The notes beneath the pieces were generated by a model, which was given only the letters and a program-made list of their open reading frames with translations, ran no database searches and was not told the DNA's origin. Of a stretch of DNA of 64,000 bases, positions 1 through 11,243 are shown piece by piece. This DNA is from Drosophila persimilis. Its lineage: Eukaryota; Arthropoda; Insecta; Diptera; Drosophilidae. Made by a program: the position numbers and the translations under genes. Numbering within the stretch: the stretch's first letter is position 1; every line of letters starts with the position of its first letter. The stretch covers positions 4,960,001 to 5,024,000 of the forward strand of contig NW_020825313.1 in the NCBI RefSeq assembly GCF_003286085.1, in the 5' to 3' direction.

Positions 1-1079
1 ATTGCTTGCGAAAGAGCAGAACAAAACAAACACGTGAACCATTGGATTGGTCAGCGTTACAGTACGGCTGGGAAGTTTACGGTCGAGGCATGGAATCTTT
101 AATGTTGCTTCGACTTGCGTAAAATTTTGAATTCACATATAGCAGACGTTCACAGGTTATCACTCACAGTACGATCAAGTCCAACGATGAAAGCGCTTCC
201 ATGTGGTCGATGAGGGTGGCTGAAAACTTGTAAATATCAGTGTGTCAGAGTAGATAGGCGGTATGCGCGAGTATTAGTTTTAGTTCCTTTCCTTCTAACT
301 GCACTTTTCTTTATGATAATCCAAACAAACCGAATCACACGAAATTCACTTTTAAGGTTAATCCTAGGGTCAGTACAATAGTGGGGTTCCAAAGTATTAT
401 TCTAATATGAAGAAATGCATGGGCACAGCCATCATGATCGAGACACCGACTGACTTCATCAGCAACGCAAACAGTATAACGGCACCGGTAATTGTCTTCT
501 CCTTGAGCGTTACTGTTCGTATGCGGGCGGCGTAATCGACGTAGCAATGACGAAAGTCACTGAAGAGGGAATAGTCAATCTCACACATATGTACATATGT
601 ATGTCACTGCACTCGTAGATAAAAGCCCATCGACCGTTTTTCACTGGGGTAGGCCGAGCAAGGCTTGTATGTGTGTGGACCCACGCCGGTACACGCTGCG
701 GTAAATACAGTGATGCTCACACGTATGCAGACGCCACGCCGAAAGAAGATTTGGGGTCGAAGACGGCTAACACATACAGTAGTCGATCGGTACGATGGAT
801 ACTTATATGTGTGGCAAGGTGACGAGACTGTAGTGGGTACGGCTTACGGCACTACGACCGGCGTTTCGTACGGTATTACGTACGGCCAAACCTATGGTTA
901 GGTTTTTAAGAAAAAAAACGAACTTTAATTTTCTGTTGGCCGGCAGTTGGGGTACAATTTCCACTCACCCGATGGGTTCGGCCTTCGCTTAATAAACGTA
1001 GGAATGGTCGGCTGATCTTTTGACTAGATCTTAGCCACGATGGACACGCGGTAATTTCGGTCGAGGTTAGAATTTTTTT
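1..1079. other. Unassigned flank, no gene recognised
   Basis: No open frame here resembles a known protein and no terminal repeat is visible. A short plus frame near 817-900 is rich in TAYG/TYG-type residues because the DNA there repeats a TACG/TAYGG theme, which reads as simple-sequence bias, not a gene. The block ends where the 3' LTR of the neighbouring Ty3/gypsy element begins. It may be old transposon debris. Confidence 0.3.
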
Positions 1080-1356
1080 TTCTTTCACTGCACTACTGGA
1101 GTATTTTCCTCAGACGTCCGTCTGGGATCGCGAGTAAAATTGAAAAGAACATGCCCAAGCCACTCTCTTTCCGCTTGAGCCCTTGGTTCTCTCATTCCCC
1201 TTATTTTTCACCACACCTTGACAGTAGCCGCTGTTAACTTATGTCATTTTTTTTTCTTGCGCATAACTGCCCAAAAGGTGCAAGGTGCATGTCTAAGGGA
1301 AGGGGAAACCGTGGGACGGTTATCCGATATTTTTGGTTGGACAGGCGCCACTGCAA
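1080..1356 (-). repeat. 3' LTR of the Ty3/gypsy element
   Basis: This matches 5129-5404 almost base for base, including a CCGTGGGACGGTTATCCG stretch. It follows a G-rich polypurine tract on the minus strand. The outer edge is uncertain by a few bases because TTCTTTCACTGC occurs at the low-coordinate edge of both copies. Confidence 0.85.
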
Positions 1357-1368
1357 CACCCCCCTACC
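1357..1368 (-). other. Polypurine tract (second-strand primer) of the Ty3/gypsy element
   Basis: On the minus strand GGTAGGGGGGTG lies directly upstream of the 3' LTR start, where a retrotransposon polypurine tract is expected. Confidence 0.65.
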
Positions 1369-1420
1369 AAGATCACACTTGGCAGTGATACACTGAAAAG
1401 AGTGATCCACGCCTGAAACC

Positions 1421-4400
1421 TCATTGTTTTATATCTTTAGCATGGAATTTCCCTAGGAGTCGTCCATGTAGGTCCTCGAGTTCGTAGTAACTATTACCAA
1501 GTCTTTTTCTCACCCGGGCTTTCACGAAAGTAGGTGCCAGCTTGGCTTTAAAGCCTCTGCTAAAGTTACTTTGCTGGAAGTTTCTTTTATACACTTCCTG
1601 ACCAACGACAAACGAGACGTCTCGACTACGCGAATTATATACTTTTTCGTTGCGACTATGCTGCTGTTGAGCTGAATGCATAGCTTTTTGCCGAATGATA
1701 TTGAACGAATCGTCTCGCGAAAACTGTACTGTTCGATCCTCCAGCATTTCTAACTGTCTTAATAGCTGATAGCTAGAGCCATTGGTAACCATATGTTGAC
1801 CAAACGCTATTCTGTACGGGGTTGAATTAATGGCGGTATGTGTGCTCGAACGTAGTGCACAGGCAATATGGCTCAACTTTTCATCCCAATTGGACTGGTC
1901 TGGTTTTATATAGGCCTTTATCGCGGCAATGACCGAACGATTCACACGTTCTGACGCATTTGCTTGGGGTGCATGCACGGCTGTAAACATATGTTTGACA
2001 CCGTAGTTTTGCAGCAAGCTCTGGAATACCTGTGATTAAAACTGAACTGCATTATCCGACACTACCGTCTCGGGTACGCCGAAGCAGTGAAACAACTCTT
2101 CCTCGATAAATCGGATGATCGAATCCGCTGTAAACTTCTTTACGGGTTTGAGAAATGGGATTTTGGCGAAATGATCCAGGACTATAAAGATTCCTATGTT
2201 CCCTGACTTACTACGCGGATACGGTCCCAAGAAATCTACATACAGTTTCTGAAAGAATCTGTTAGTTCCCTGAGTTTTTCCCATGGGAGGTCGTAAGCAA
2301 TAACTTGGATGTTTTGAACATTTGCATACCTCGCACTGAATAACATATAACTTCACATCGGTGACCAATTTCGGCCAATAGTAGTATCGCCGAATTCGCT
2401 CCAGCGTTTTGTGGATACCACCGTGTGAGGAGAGAGGATGTTCGTGTGCTTGCCTCAGCACAACGGACGTTAGGGCGGATGGTACCCATAACTTCCAGCA
2501 GAGCTCATCGGATACTTTTTCTCCTACTGCATGTTCAGCACGACGATAAATGAAACCATCAATTACTTTGACATCAGGCATTTTCGTCTGGTTGGCGGTT
2601 ATTTTGGTTTTTAGATCCTCATACTCAACTGAGTGAAACTGTGGTGAACTGAGATCTAGCAGACTGTCCACTTGGAGCTCGGACAGGTCTTCAGTATAGG
2701 CTCGGGACAGGGCGTCTGGCACTTTGTTTTTGACTCCTTTTCGGTGATGGATTTGGAAGTCAAAACCTTGTAATTTTAACGCCCATCTGGCGAGTCTAGA
2801 GCTCAAATCCGATTGACTCATAAGCCATTTTAACGAAGCATGATCGGTAATAATGACAAATTCATGCCCTTCGATGTAGGCGCGAAACTTTTTAACACAC
2901 AGTACAGCTGCTAAACACTCTTTTTCTGTAACCGAGTAATTTCGTTGGCATTGATTTAGCTTTCTAGGCATATATGCGATCGGAACCTCGTTACCTTCTA
3001 CATCTTTTTGCATAAGTACTCCGCCCACGCCAGTATGACTCGCATCGCAGTGAATAGCGAATGGACTCCGAAAATTTGGACTATGCAAAACGGGAGCACT
3101 GCAAAGTTTACCTTTCAGGTCTTCAAATGCAAGTTGGGCCTCATTCGTCCATTCAAACTTACGTTTCTGTTTCAACGTGTCCGACAATGGAGCGGCCAGA
3201 CCGGCATAATTTCGAATGAATTTATGATATCAGCCAGTTACTCCTAAAAACCGTCGTACCTGTTTGACTGAACGAGGTGTTGGGAATTCCCGAATGGCTG
3301 AAACCTTTTCTGGATCGGTTTTAATAGTTCCATCCCCAATGACATGGCCAAGGTATCTTACTTCCTTCAAACAAAATTTACTTTTTTCGACATTTATTGT
3401 TAACCCAGCTTGTTTGAACCGAGATGCTAGCTCGGATAACACACGCACATGAATTTCGAACGTAGAAGATACAACGAGCAAATCATCTAGATAGACGAAC
3501 ACTTCATGTCGTAACTGAGAGGGTATAACTTTATCCATTAATTTACACATGGTTTGTGGAGCGTTGGTTAGTCCAAATGGCATCACTGTGTATTGATACA
3601 GGGGTCTCCCCGGGACGGTGAACGCGGTCTTTTCGCGAGCGTCTGGAGTCAATGGGATCTGCCAATAGGCATCCTTCAGGTCGATGCTGGAAATATATTC
3701 AGCTTTTGGTAGTCGGCTTAATATTCCATCGATCAAAGGCATGGGATATGCGCTCTTCACTGTGACTTCGTTGACCTTACGGCTATCGAGACATATTCTC
3801 ACCTTTCCAGGTTTCCTAACGAGAACGACTGGTGACGACCAGGGACTATCGGACTCCTCAATAACGCCAAGCGCTATCATTCTATCTACTTCCTCAAACA
3901 TGACCTTTTCGACGGCCGGAGATACCGAATAGTGCCGCTGTTTAATAGGCTTTGCATCCCCTATATCGATATCGTGACTTATCCAGCTGGTTCGACCTAG
4001 ACCTTCTTTGGCGAATGACGGGAACTTTTGGATAGCCTCTGACAACATGGCCTGTTGCGAATCCGTTAGGCTTATATGCATATGGTCATCCTTGGCTAAG
4101 GCAGCAACTTCGGGCTTGGCATTCTGAGTTACTACACCTGGAGGTAACAATTTAAATGCAGCCCAAAAGTCCATGCCAAGGTATAATTCTTGAGCGAGTG
4201 ATGGTACTAAATACAATTTTATGGGTTTAGTTTCATCTCGAAACAGCACGGGAGTGGAGATTTTGCCTACAATTTTCTGCGCAGCTCCATCAGCAGTTCG
4301 CACAGATGCATTAACGGTTTTGACGGTCGCATGACTAACTTTCAACGCTAACTCCCCTCCTATACAACTGATTGTTGCTCCTGTATCCAAAAGACCAGTG

Positions 4401-4717
4401 ACTGTTCTTCCCAATAGTTGGACCTCTGCATACGGTCTTATGTCCTGCGCATTCCCAACTACGGCGGATAACAAAACTTTTCGTTCTTGCTTTCGTGCTA
4501 CATTATACGCACATCTACGCAACTTCATTCGTAGGGAGCGTTGGCTACCATTCTCTATCTCTGTCCTGGTTGGTAAGTCTGGTATTTGTGACATGGCCGG
4601 TTGAAGTGGTAGCGAGTTTGTTTTTGAACTCGTTACTCCGTATTGGTGGCTTTCGATACCATCTGTCTGCGTGCACTGATCAACGGTGCACGAGCTGCCA
4701 AGTTTTTTGGATTGCAT
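1421..4717 (-). pseudogene. pol: Ty3/gypsy pol: protease, RT, RNase H, integrase (two nonsense codons)
   Basis: On the minus strand the order is: aspartic protease (LLDTGATISC), RT with the catalytic YLDDLLVV box, RNase H (FAIHCDASHTGVGG), then integrase. The integrase has an HHCC finger (HGGIHKT ... CEVCKC), catalytic aspartates in YVDFLGPY and SDNAVQF, and the glutamate in ERVNRS. RNase H and integrase follow RT in the Ty3/gypsy, not copia, order. A TGA near 3230 (RT/RNase H boundary) and a TAA near 2036 (integrase, just after the second Asp) interrupt one continuous frame, so both are simple nonsense changes. Pol is in a different frame from the gag zinc-knuckle frame upstream, which may be a natural frameshift. 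Confidence 0.88.
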
Positions 4718-5137
4718 TTTCTACAAGAGGGCTTGTAAGTGTCAGCTTTCCCACACCCATAACAAAAAACCCTCCGCTCTCCAGTACATTCTTGGTAACG
4801 GTGACCTAACTTCCCACAATTCCAACAGTTAAGGGTCATGGCATCAATACTTGCATCATATACACCATCAGCATCGTCATCCGTCTCACTGAACGTTTGA
4901 TGCATCTCATTAATATGTCGTTTAGACGCAGCACCCTGCAACGTCGTCGTAGATTTGGACAAGTTCTGCAAGAATCGCTCGCGAGTACGAACTATATGAC
5001 GTAGCTCTTCGATACTCTTGATACAAGATTTCGTGTTGAATTTCTGGAATTAAATTGGCTTTAAGAGCTTCTAACAGATAGGGCTCAGTCATTGGCTGTA
5101 CTAGTTTGTCTGCCAATGCGACTATTGCTTCTTTCAC
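4633..5137 (-). pseudogene. gag: Ty3/gypsy gag, C-terminal part with zinc knuckle
   Basis: The frame 4633-4971 has a CCHC-type knuckle, CWNCGKLGHRYQEC, followed by a second Cys cluster (CYGCGKADTYKPSCRKC), as in nucleocapsids that bind element RNA. A different frame, 4922-5137, supplies the sequence just upstream (ALADKLVQPMTEPYLL), so a frameshift lies near 4980. The N-terminal half of gag is absent: the frame begins at the internal edge of the 5' LTR. The product would be non-functional as a capsid protein. Confidence 0.8.
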
Positions 5138-5404
5138 TGCACTACTGGAGTATTTTCCTCAGACGTCCGTCTGGGATCGCGAGTAAAATTGAAAAGAACA
5201 TGCCCAAGCCACTCTCTTTCCGCTTGAGCCCTTGGTTCTCTCATTCCCCTTATTTTTCACCACACCTTGACAGTAGCCGCTGTTAACTTATGTCATTTTT
5301 TTTTCTTGCGCATAACTGCCCAAAAGGTGCAAGGTGCATGTCTAAGGGAAGGGGAAACCGTGGGACGGTTATCCGATATTTTTGGTTGGACAGGCGCCAC
5401 TACA
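5129..5404 (-). repeat. 5' LTR of the Ty3/gypsy element
   Basis: This is the direct-repeat partner of 1080-1356. It abuts coding gag sequence with no primer-binding site between them, which shows an internal deletion. Confidence 0.85.
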
Positions 5405-6060
5405 ACTTCCTAACCAGACAACAATCTGGAAACATTATTTAACTTTTTATTTTTCGGCGTCGGCTTGTGCTTGTGTTTGTGTTGTTGCAGTGAGTGAGTA
5501 CGCATTACATTGCATTGCAGTCCGCTCTCGTCTGGTAGCTTTTGTTGTTTTATCACTCTCTCGCTATAACCTCAACTTCAATAACTGTTCTTTCTCTCTC
5601 GCTCTTTAAACTTTCTGAGCAATAGCGCTCTCTGTTTAGTAGCTCTCGCTATAACCGCTCTCCACTCTGCTCTCTTTTTTTACCAATTCCGCTTTGAGCG
5701 TTGTCTGGCACATTGGACTGATACCAATTTGTTTTGCAAATAATTGTAAATAAATAAATAATAAAAAAATAATAAATTCTCTATTAGAATTTATCTAAAG
5801 CACTCATACAATTTTTTTACTATTTCGGCTGAGTCCCCACTGTGCCGCGCCAAAGACATCAGCGACCACGCTGCCCTACGGTTTCGGCACGCAGACGATT
5901 CATATCTTGTTTTTGCATTCTTTCTCTCGAGACACACCGACTCAACGAACTCATTGACGAAGCCGAGTAGCATTTCGGAGGCGAAGGTAGCGTAAAAGAG
6001 AATTGAAGTAATAGCCCCGCGCGCCCGTACCATGAAGCGTCAAACGAAAATTGAAAAAGA
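5405..6060. other. Unassigned: CTCTCGCT-rich stretch and AT-rich stretch
   Basis: About 5500-5700 repeats pyrimidine-rich CTCTC/CTCGC words. About 5740-5800 is AT-rich with TAAATAAATAAATAA. A minus frame (5791-6033) carries an MLLGFVNEFVESVC stretch that I do not recognise. It could be a solo LTR or the edge of another element. No paired terminal repeat was seen. Confidence 0.25.
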
Positions 6061-7577
6061 ATTTGTTCCTCATGCAACATCTTGGTATTGTATAGTCTTT
6101 GGTGTAAATCAAACAAATCGGCCTGGTTTTGGAAGGAAGTAGGGTCTGCAGTCTTCTTGGGGATGGGTACCACTTTTATCCTGCGCCAGACTTCAGGGAT
6201 GACGCCACTCAGCCATACTTTATTTATAATTTCAAAAATGTCTTGTTTTTTCCCACTTGGTAGCTTTTGAAGCATCCTGAACGAGATGCCATCAGGGCCT
6301 CTAGCCGAATTGGGGTTCCTGGTTTTTAGGAAGGCCAGGAATTCTTCCAGTTCCAGGGGTTCCAGGTCGTCTGCTCCTAACAAAGGGGCAGGAATTTTCT
6401 TAGGGGGCCTACTGTTTGACGTGGATGGGGTTACTTTAACCATATTGAGAAAGTTTTTGTCATCTTCGTTCGTCCATTTGTTCCCTACATTTTTGATTTG
6501 ACCGTATTTTTTGATGTTCTTCACCCTGCTCCACATAGAGGGCGTAAAGATACCTCTTCTATAATCTTGCAAAAGTTGCTCTTTCTAAGATTTTTTATGT
6601 GATTTTGCAGATTTTTGTCAGCTTCTAAGGTTGCTCTGGCATCAGCCAATTTTTTGGTGAGGTAGAATTTTTGCCTGCAAGCGTTTCTCACGCGAAAAAG
6701 TTTTTCCGTTTCCTCGTTCCACCATTTCTTAGCAACGTACTTGTTCTTGCTTGGGAATGTGACCGTGTTTTTTAAGGTCAGGGATTTCACTTTTTCATTG
6801 AGCTCCTCCAGATTTGAGAAGTCACTTGCACCCAGAATCCGGGCTATTCTGTTGTGAAGGACCTTCTTGCCTTGGAGGGGGGCATTTAGGCCTTGCACTG
6901 ATATTACAATTGGGAAGTGGTTGCTGTTCGTAATTTTTGTATTAAGGACTTGCCAGTTAATAGTTCCATTTCTGTAGTTCGAAAAAGAAAGGTCAAGAAC
7001 AGAGAATTGAGATGGGCTCCTGGAGAAGGTTGGCGAACCGTCGTTTAGACAGATAAATCCGGCCTCTCGGGTGGAATTCTCAATGCTGCGACCCTTGCGA
7101 TCACAGATCGGATTTCCCCAGATAGAAGACCTAGCGTTGAAGTCCCCGCCCACTATTGAGGGTATGTCAAGCGAAGCCGCGAATTCGAAAACCTTTTTTG
7201 TGCTCGATTTAAACTGTGAAACCGTTGTTGATGGCGGTGCATAAAAATATTAAATTGCTCTTGAGGTATAATGTTTTTATTCCTAAAATTTCCAAGTCGT
7301 TCTTTATTTTTTAAATGCTGAATTGAATGTTTTTCCTGACGTTGATGCCAACCCCGCCGTAGCCGTCCTCTCTGGGCCTGCAGAAAATGTTATAGTCTAA
7401 AATGCTGCAGTCCGCGTTGTTCAGCACCCAAATCTCTGAGAGGATGGCAATATCTATTGCGTTCTTGTCTAGGAATATTGAGAGGAGCTGTTTGTTGTTG
7501 TTGTGTATCAGACTTTGAATATTTAGCTGAAGAATCTTCATTGTTGGATGTTTTGAGAACCAACTGCCCTTGGGCAA
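6061..7577 (-). pseudogene. ORF2 fragment: APE endonuclease and N-terminal RT
   Basis: The frame starts with MPKGSWFSKHPTMKILQLNI, whose QLN is the first endonuclease motif. LSEIW and DGYGGVGI follow, then in another frame GGDFNARSSIWG (the catalytic GDFNA motif) and SNHFPIVI. The linker leads into RT with RGPDGISFRML and VVPIPKK. Frame changes occur near 7320-7150 and near 6560, and true RT sequence ends around 6080. The endonuclease would nick target DNA for target-primed reverse transcription. This copy is dead because it lacks the RT catalytic domain. Confidence 0.8.
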
Positions 7578-8894
7578 TCTGACGCCTATCTAGTTCTGCG
7601 TTGGAAGCATTGACAAATTGTCTAATTTCCTTAATAAATTTATTCGCTATAGAATCCCCTTTAATGATGTTGTTTGGAGCAATCAGGAACGCTGTGAGTT
7701 TGGCTCCTAGTGCGTTTAGCTTATCCTGGGCCAGAGAAGATGCCACGGATGAAGATCTAACAAATTTCTCGCTCATTTGGACGCAGTCTGAGTTTATTGA
7801 GTTCTTCCACTCTGCCATGTTGGCTACTGCCTTGGCCGCCTCTGCGTTCCGGGCGGCAACCCTATTGGATTTGGCCACTTCCGCGAAAGAGGTGACAGAT
7901 TGAATTTCCCTGGCGGACTCTGAGCTGTTATTTAAGAATTTAGGGGAGCGGTTAGATTGCCAACTGGGTCTGGGAAATTCCCCTTGATCCCTTAGGTTAG
8001 GGGAAGTTCTATCAAAAAGGATCGGATATCTAGCCTTGACCTCAGCTCTAGTTAGGTTTTCTAGTGTCATACACTTTTGAATGGCGTACGCTTTTTTCCT
8101 GGCCTCACACTGCGGGTGGGTGGCAGCATGTTCCCCCTTGCAGTTAGCACAGGCCAGCCCTGAGCAGCAAGATCCTTGCTGTGATCTTGTCCGCATTTGA
8201 AACATTTCGCTCCACTCTTGCAATGTTGCGACAGATGGCAAAACCTAAAGCACCTGAAACATTGAATAAGCTGAACAAAAGGTTTCACTTCTACTTTAGA
8301 ATATAGAAAACTGATTTTGGTTGGTAACTGCTCTCCTCTGAACCAGAGTTTCACCCTGCCAGGTACACGTTCCCCCGACGCTCTATCCCTTCGCGTAATC
8401 CGAACTATTTCCTCAATTGGGATGTCCGAGGTTACAAGCTCTGCTAGCTGTTCCTCCGAGTAGTGCCCGGGGATCCCAAAAATTAGCCCTGCTTTTTGGA
8501 CGAAGTGCCTAAAGATTCGGGTTGAGTACCCTTAAGCAGCGAAAACACTGTTTTCCACTAGCCCCTTTGCGCACTCCGCCGAACCGCACACAATCTTGCA
8601 CCTGCCAGGAGGTTTCAACAGCAGATCGGATAGATCAAACTGGTTTATAACATTTCTGGCATTATCCGCACTCATATTGTCGATACAAACAATGTATGGG
8701 CCTTTATGCCCCTCATAATACTTGTTAACGATGATTTTACGGTTATTTCCGTTTTTCGTACTCACGGAAGGCACACAAACCGCGTCAGTCTTCTCTCTCT
8801 CTCTTTCGTCGTAGAAATGTTTGCTGTCATGCTTGTTGTCGTGTTCGTGGACATGTTTGTCGACACGTTCGTCGAAAAGTTTGGTTTCTTGCAC
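7390..8894 (-). pseudogene. ORF1 (gag-like) RNA-binding protein, frameshifted
   Basis: Three frames make up one degraded ORF1. The N-terminal part (8532-8894) has a conserved-looking GPYIVCIDNMSADNARNVIN block, which suggests an RRM-like fold. A TAA near 8533 breaks the frame. The middle part (8067-8354) has zinc-knuckle cysteines, CFRCFRFCHLSQHC and CFKCGQDHS. A frameshift near 8180 leads to CANCKGEHAATHPQC and a long tail rich in Ser, Ala and Gln. Such proteins package element RNA. The end overlaps the start of ORF2 by about 190 bp in a different frame. Confidence 0.72.
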
Positions 8895-8956
8895 AGCAGT
8901 TTAGAAGCCAAAAGATGCGGAGCCGTTTTTGCCGCCATCTTTACTCCTACCCGCAT

Positions 8957-9329
8957 GTCGGATTTAGTCTCTCCTTCCCTTTTTTTTCAGCGTTTCCATG
9001 CGAATATTAACTCCCGTCGCCTTCTCCGTGGCCATCCTTGTCTTTCCTATGCTTGCCATGCTTCCCAGGGTCCAGACGGAGTTCCAAGAGCCGTTTTAAG
9101 GGTTATTCCGGAACGCCATGCAGTAAATTCGAGGTTTTTCGACTTAATTGATGAAGCTTTGGGAATTTCTTCGCGCCGTCTTCGTAGGCGTGTGAGGCGC
9201 CCCAGAAGCTTCGGAAAATGTCTTTTTGATTAAAACTATCAATGTCTTAAAATATGTTAATTTTTTCCTTCCGCAAACAATGTTAGGTACGCGCCATACC
9301 AGTGTTGAACAAAGTTTTTTACAACGAAA
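8957..9329. other. Probable 5' region of the I-like element and junction
   Basis: No supported gene. On the minus strand this leads into the ORF1 region above and may hold the element's 5' UTR. The boundary with the transposase-like gene could not be placed exactly. Confidence 0.3.
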
Positions 9330-11231
9330 AATGTTTTTGTTCCTCATCCACTGTTAGACGGATGAGCTCTTTCTGCTGTATCATTTACTGCCTTAAGTAA
9401 TGAAAGACTCGTCTTGCTTTTTAAGTAAGATGGGTTACTGTTCCATGATGAAGGGCACAGACTCAAAAAACTGTCATCAATTTTAAGGCGATCAAATTAT
9501 GTCCTGCTTTTTAAAGATATCAAAGATAAAGAAATCGTCCATGTTTGTCTAAAATGGAAAGAAAACAAAAAATTTCATATTTCAGTAAATACTTAAAAGT
9601 TTTAATATTACTTACCAAAAAGTGCACCGTTATGATCTTCCATCGATGGTACATATCGTTTTCCTAAGCTGGTTCTATTTTGTTTAGTCAAAATTTGTGA
9701 CCATTCTTTCCTTTACATCAAAAGTAACGTCGTCATCAAAAAGTGAGAGAGCCGATACTTTATCATGTAGATACCATAAATGATGACAAAATTTCTTCAA
9801 AGCAGCTTTTGCTATAGCTTAATCGAAAGTTTCATATTCTTTCAAGGATTTTAAAAAGCATAAATCCTGATACGGTGCTTTCAAGATACTACGAACAATG
9901 ACAGGTCGTATATAGCTGCGATTTCTTTTTGAGTGAGCTTGAGCTGAGAGCTTAAGATTTACATTTTTAAGGTGTAAATGGCTCGTGCCATCCAACGAGT
10001 TTGATGCATTCTGCCAGGATGTCTTGCTTTCTGTTCCCGTCCAATGTCGCCACCTAGGAATATTATGGAGAGTTCAATTAACTCCCGAAAGTCTAATAGC
10101 ATAATTTTCTTTCAGTTTTGCTTGAAAAAACTCCAACCACACATTATATTTAGAACGGCTAAAGTGCGCTTCCACAGTTTGTAGACCAGATTGTATTTTT
10201 GAAAAGTCAACATTTTTACAAGTATCCTTAAGCTTTTTAAAAAGGGGAATATCTGGACTTCTTGCTATTTCCGCAACTTTTACTTCAAATACACTTTTCA
10301 GTACAAGCTCGTAGATGTGATGGCGATAGGCAAAATATAGCAAATCTCTATCAAATTTTTTCTCTAACAATAAGCACGTACCGTTAAACCGACCTGTGTT
10401 TGAATCTGTTGTATCAAAACAAAGAATTTGTACACAATCTTCAAGATTCCATTTGAGAACCGCATTCCAAACAGCATGTGCTTGCTCTTTAACTGTCGAA
10501 CTTTGCAGATGTGGCACTGAAATGAGCTGTTCGGTATTTTCATATGCGATCACAATTGGAAGACGTTCCTCCTTACAGCTTCGAGCATCTAGAGCTGGTA
10601 AAAGCTTTCCATCCCAGTGCAGACTGACAACTTCTGGGATATTATTGTTGAAATCCTCTTTTATCACTATCGCGCGTTTCTTCCGACTTTCTGTACAAAT
10701 TCGTTGAATGGTAGACTTGTTAATACTAAGCTCATCAAAATTGTAACCAAGTGCCTCTACAGTAGCTTTAAGAACGTAAGCTGAGTCCCTTACACTATGC
10801 TGGCACCTATCTAAGGCAGCCACGAGCTTCGGAGTGATTAAGTTAATGCTACCACGTCTTTTTATGTTTTGAGGCTGACCACTTTCGGTTATCATGGAGT
10901 TATGAGAGCTTTCAGCTATATCTTCCAAGCTTGACAGTAAATCATCCTACAAAGTTAAATAGTAAAGTTCTAAAAATCATTAAGAATAATTTCATATAAA
11001 TTATCTGTGTGAAGAACAAAATTCAAAGAAGGTGCACCCAATGAAGAATCATGTTTTTTTTTGCCGGGTTTCTTCTTTCAAACGCCTTGTTTGAGAGCGT
11101 TTTTCCTTATTAGCCAATTCTTTATCCACTCTACCCAAGCCGGGTCTCGCGGCTTTTCTTTGGCACTGCAGAAACTTTTTATCCTCTTCAATTTTGATTA
11201 TTTGCATTGCTTCGGAATGGGCAATATCAAG

Positions 11232-11243
11232 CAAATTGTCCAA
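11232..11243. repeat. Target-site duplication (right copy for the minus-strand LOA element)
   Basis: CAAATTGTCCAA here equals 13523-13534. It lies directly beyond the 3' end of the LOA element. Confidence 0.85.

Larger units (their letters stand above)
1080..5404 (-). mobile_element. Ty3/gypsy LTR retrotransposon, defective
   Basis: Two near-identical direct repeats of about 275 bp (1080-1356 and 5129-5404) bracket a minus-strand block with gag zinc knuckle, aspartic protease, RT, RNase H and integrase in the Ty3/gypsy order. On the minus strand the LTR starts near TGYAGTGGCGCC. The 5' LTR runs straight into the C-terminal part of gag, so the primer-binding site and gag N-terminus are deleted. 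Pol has two in-frame nonsense codons. The copy cannot move on its own. The subfamily is not assigned. Confidence 0.88.
6060..8956 (-). mobile_element. Non-LTR retrotransposon, I-clade-like, truncated and frameshifted
   Basis: The minus strand holds ORF1 with nucleocapsid-type zinc knuckles, then ORF2 with an APE-type endonuclease and the start of RT. Homology stops near 6060-6100, soon after the first RT blocks, so most of RT, RNase H and the 3' end are missing. ORF1 overlaps the ORF2 start in another frame. The clade is inferred from the endonuclease (QLNIQSL, DGYGGVGI) and the RT entry motif (GPDGISFRML). A jockey-like position is possible. Confidence 0.75.

Noticed and set aside
5600..5800. 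Possible solo LTR ending near 5810
   Set aside because: AATAAA-like words and a pyrimidine-rich tract are suggestive, but no partner repeat, TSD or clear TG...CA boundary was found.
8706..9233. Plus-strand frame of 175 codons
   Set aside because: It is antisense to the I-like ORF1 and 5' region, with no recognisable domain.
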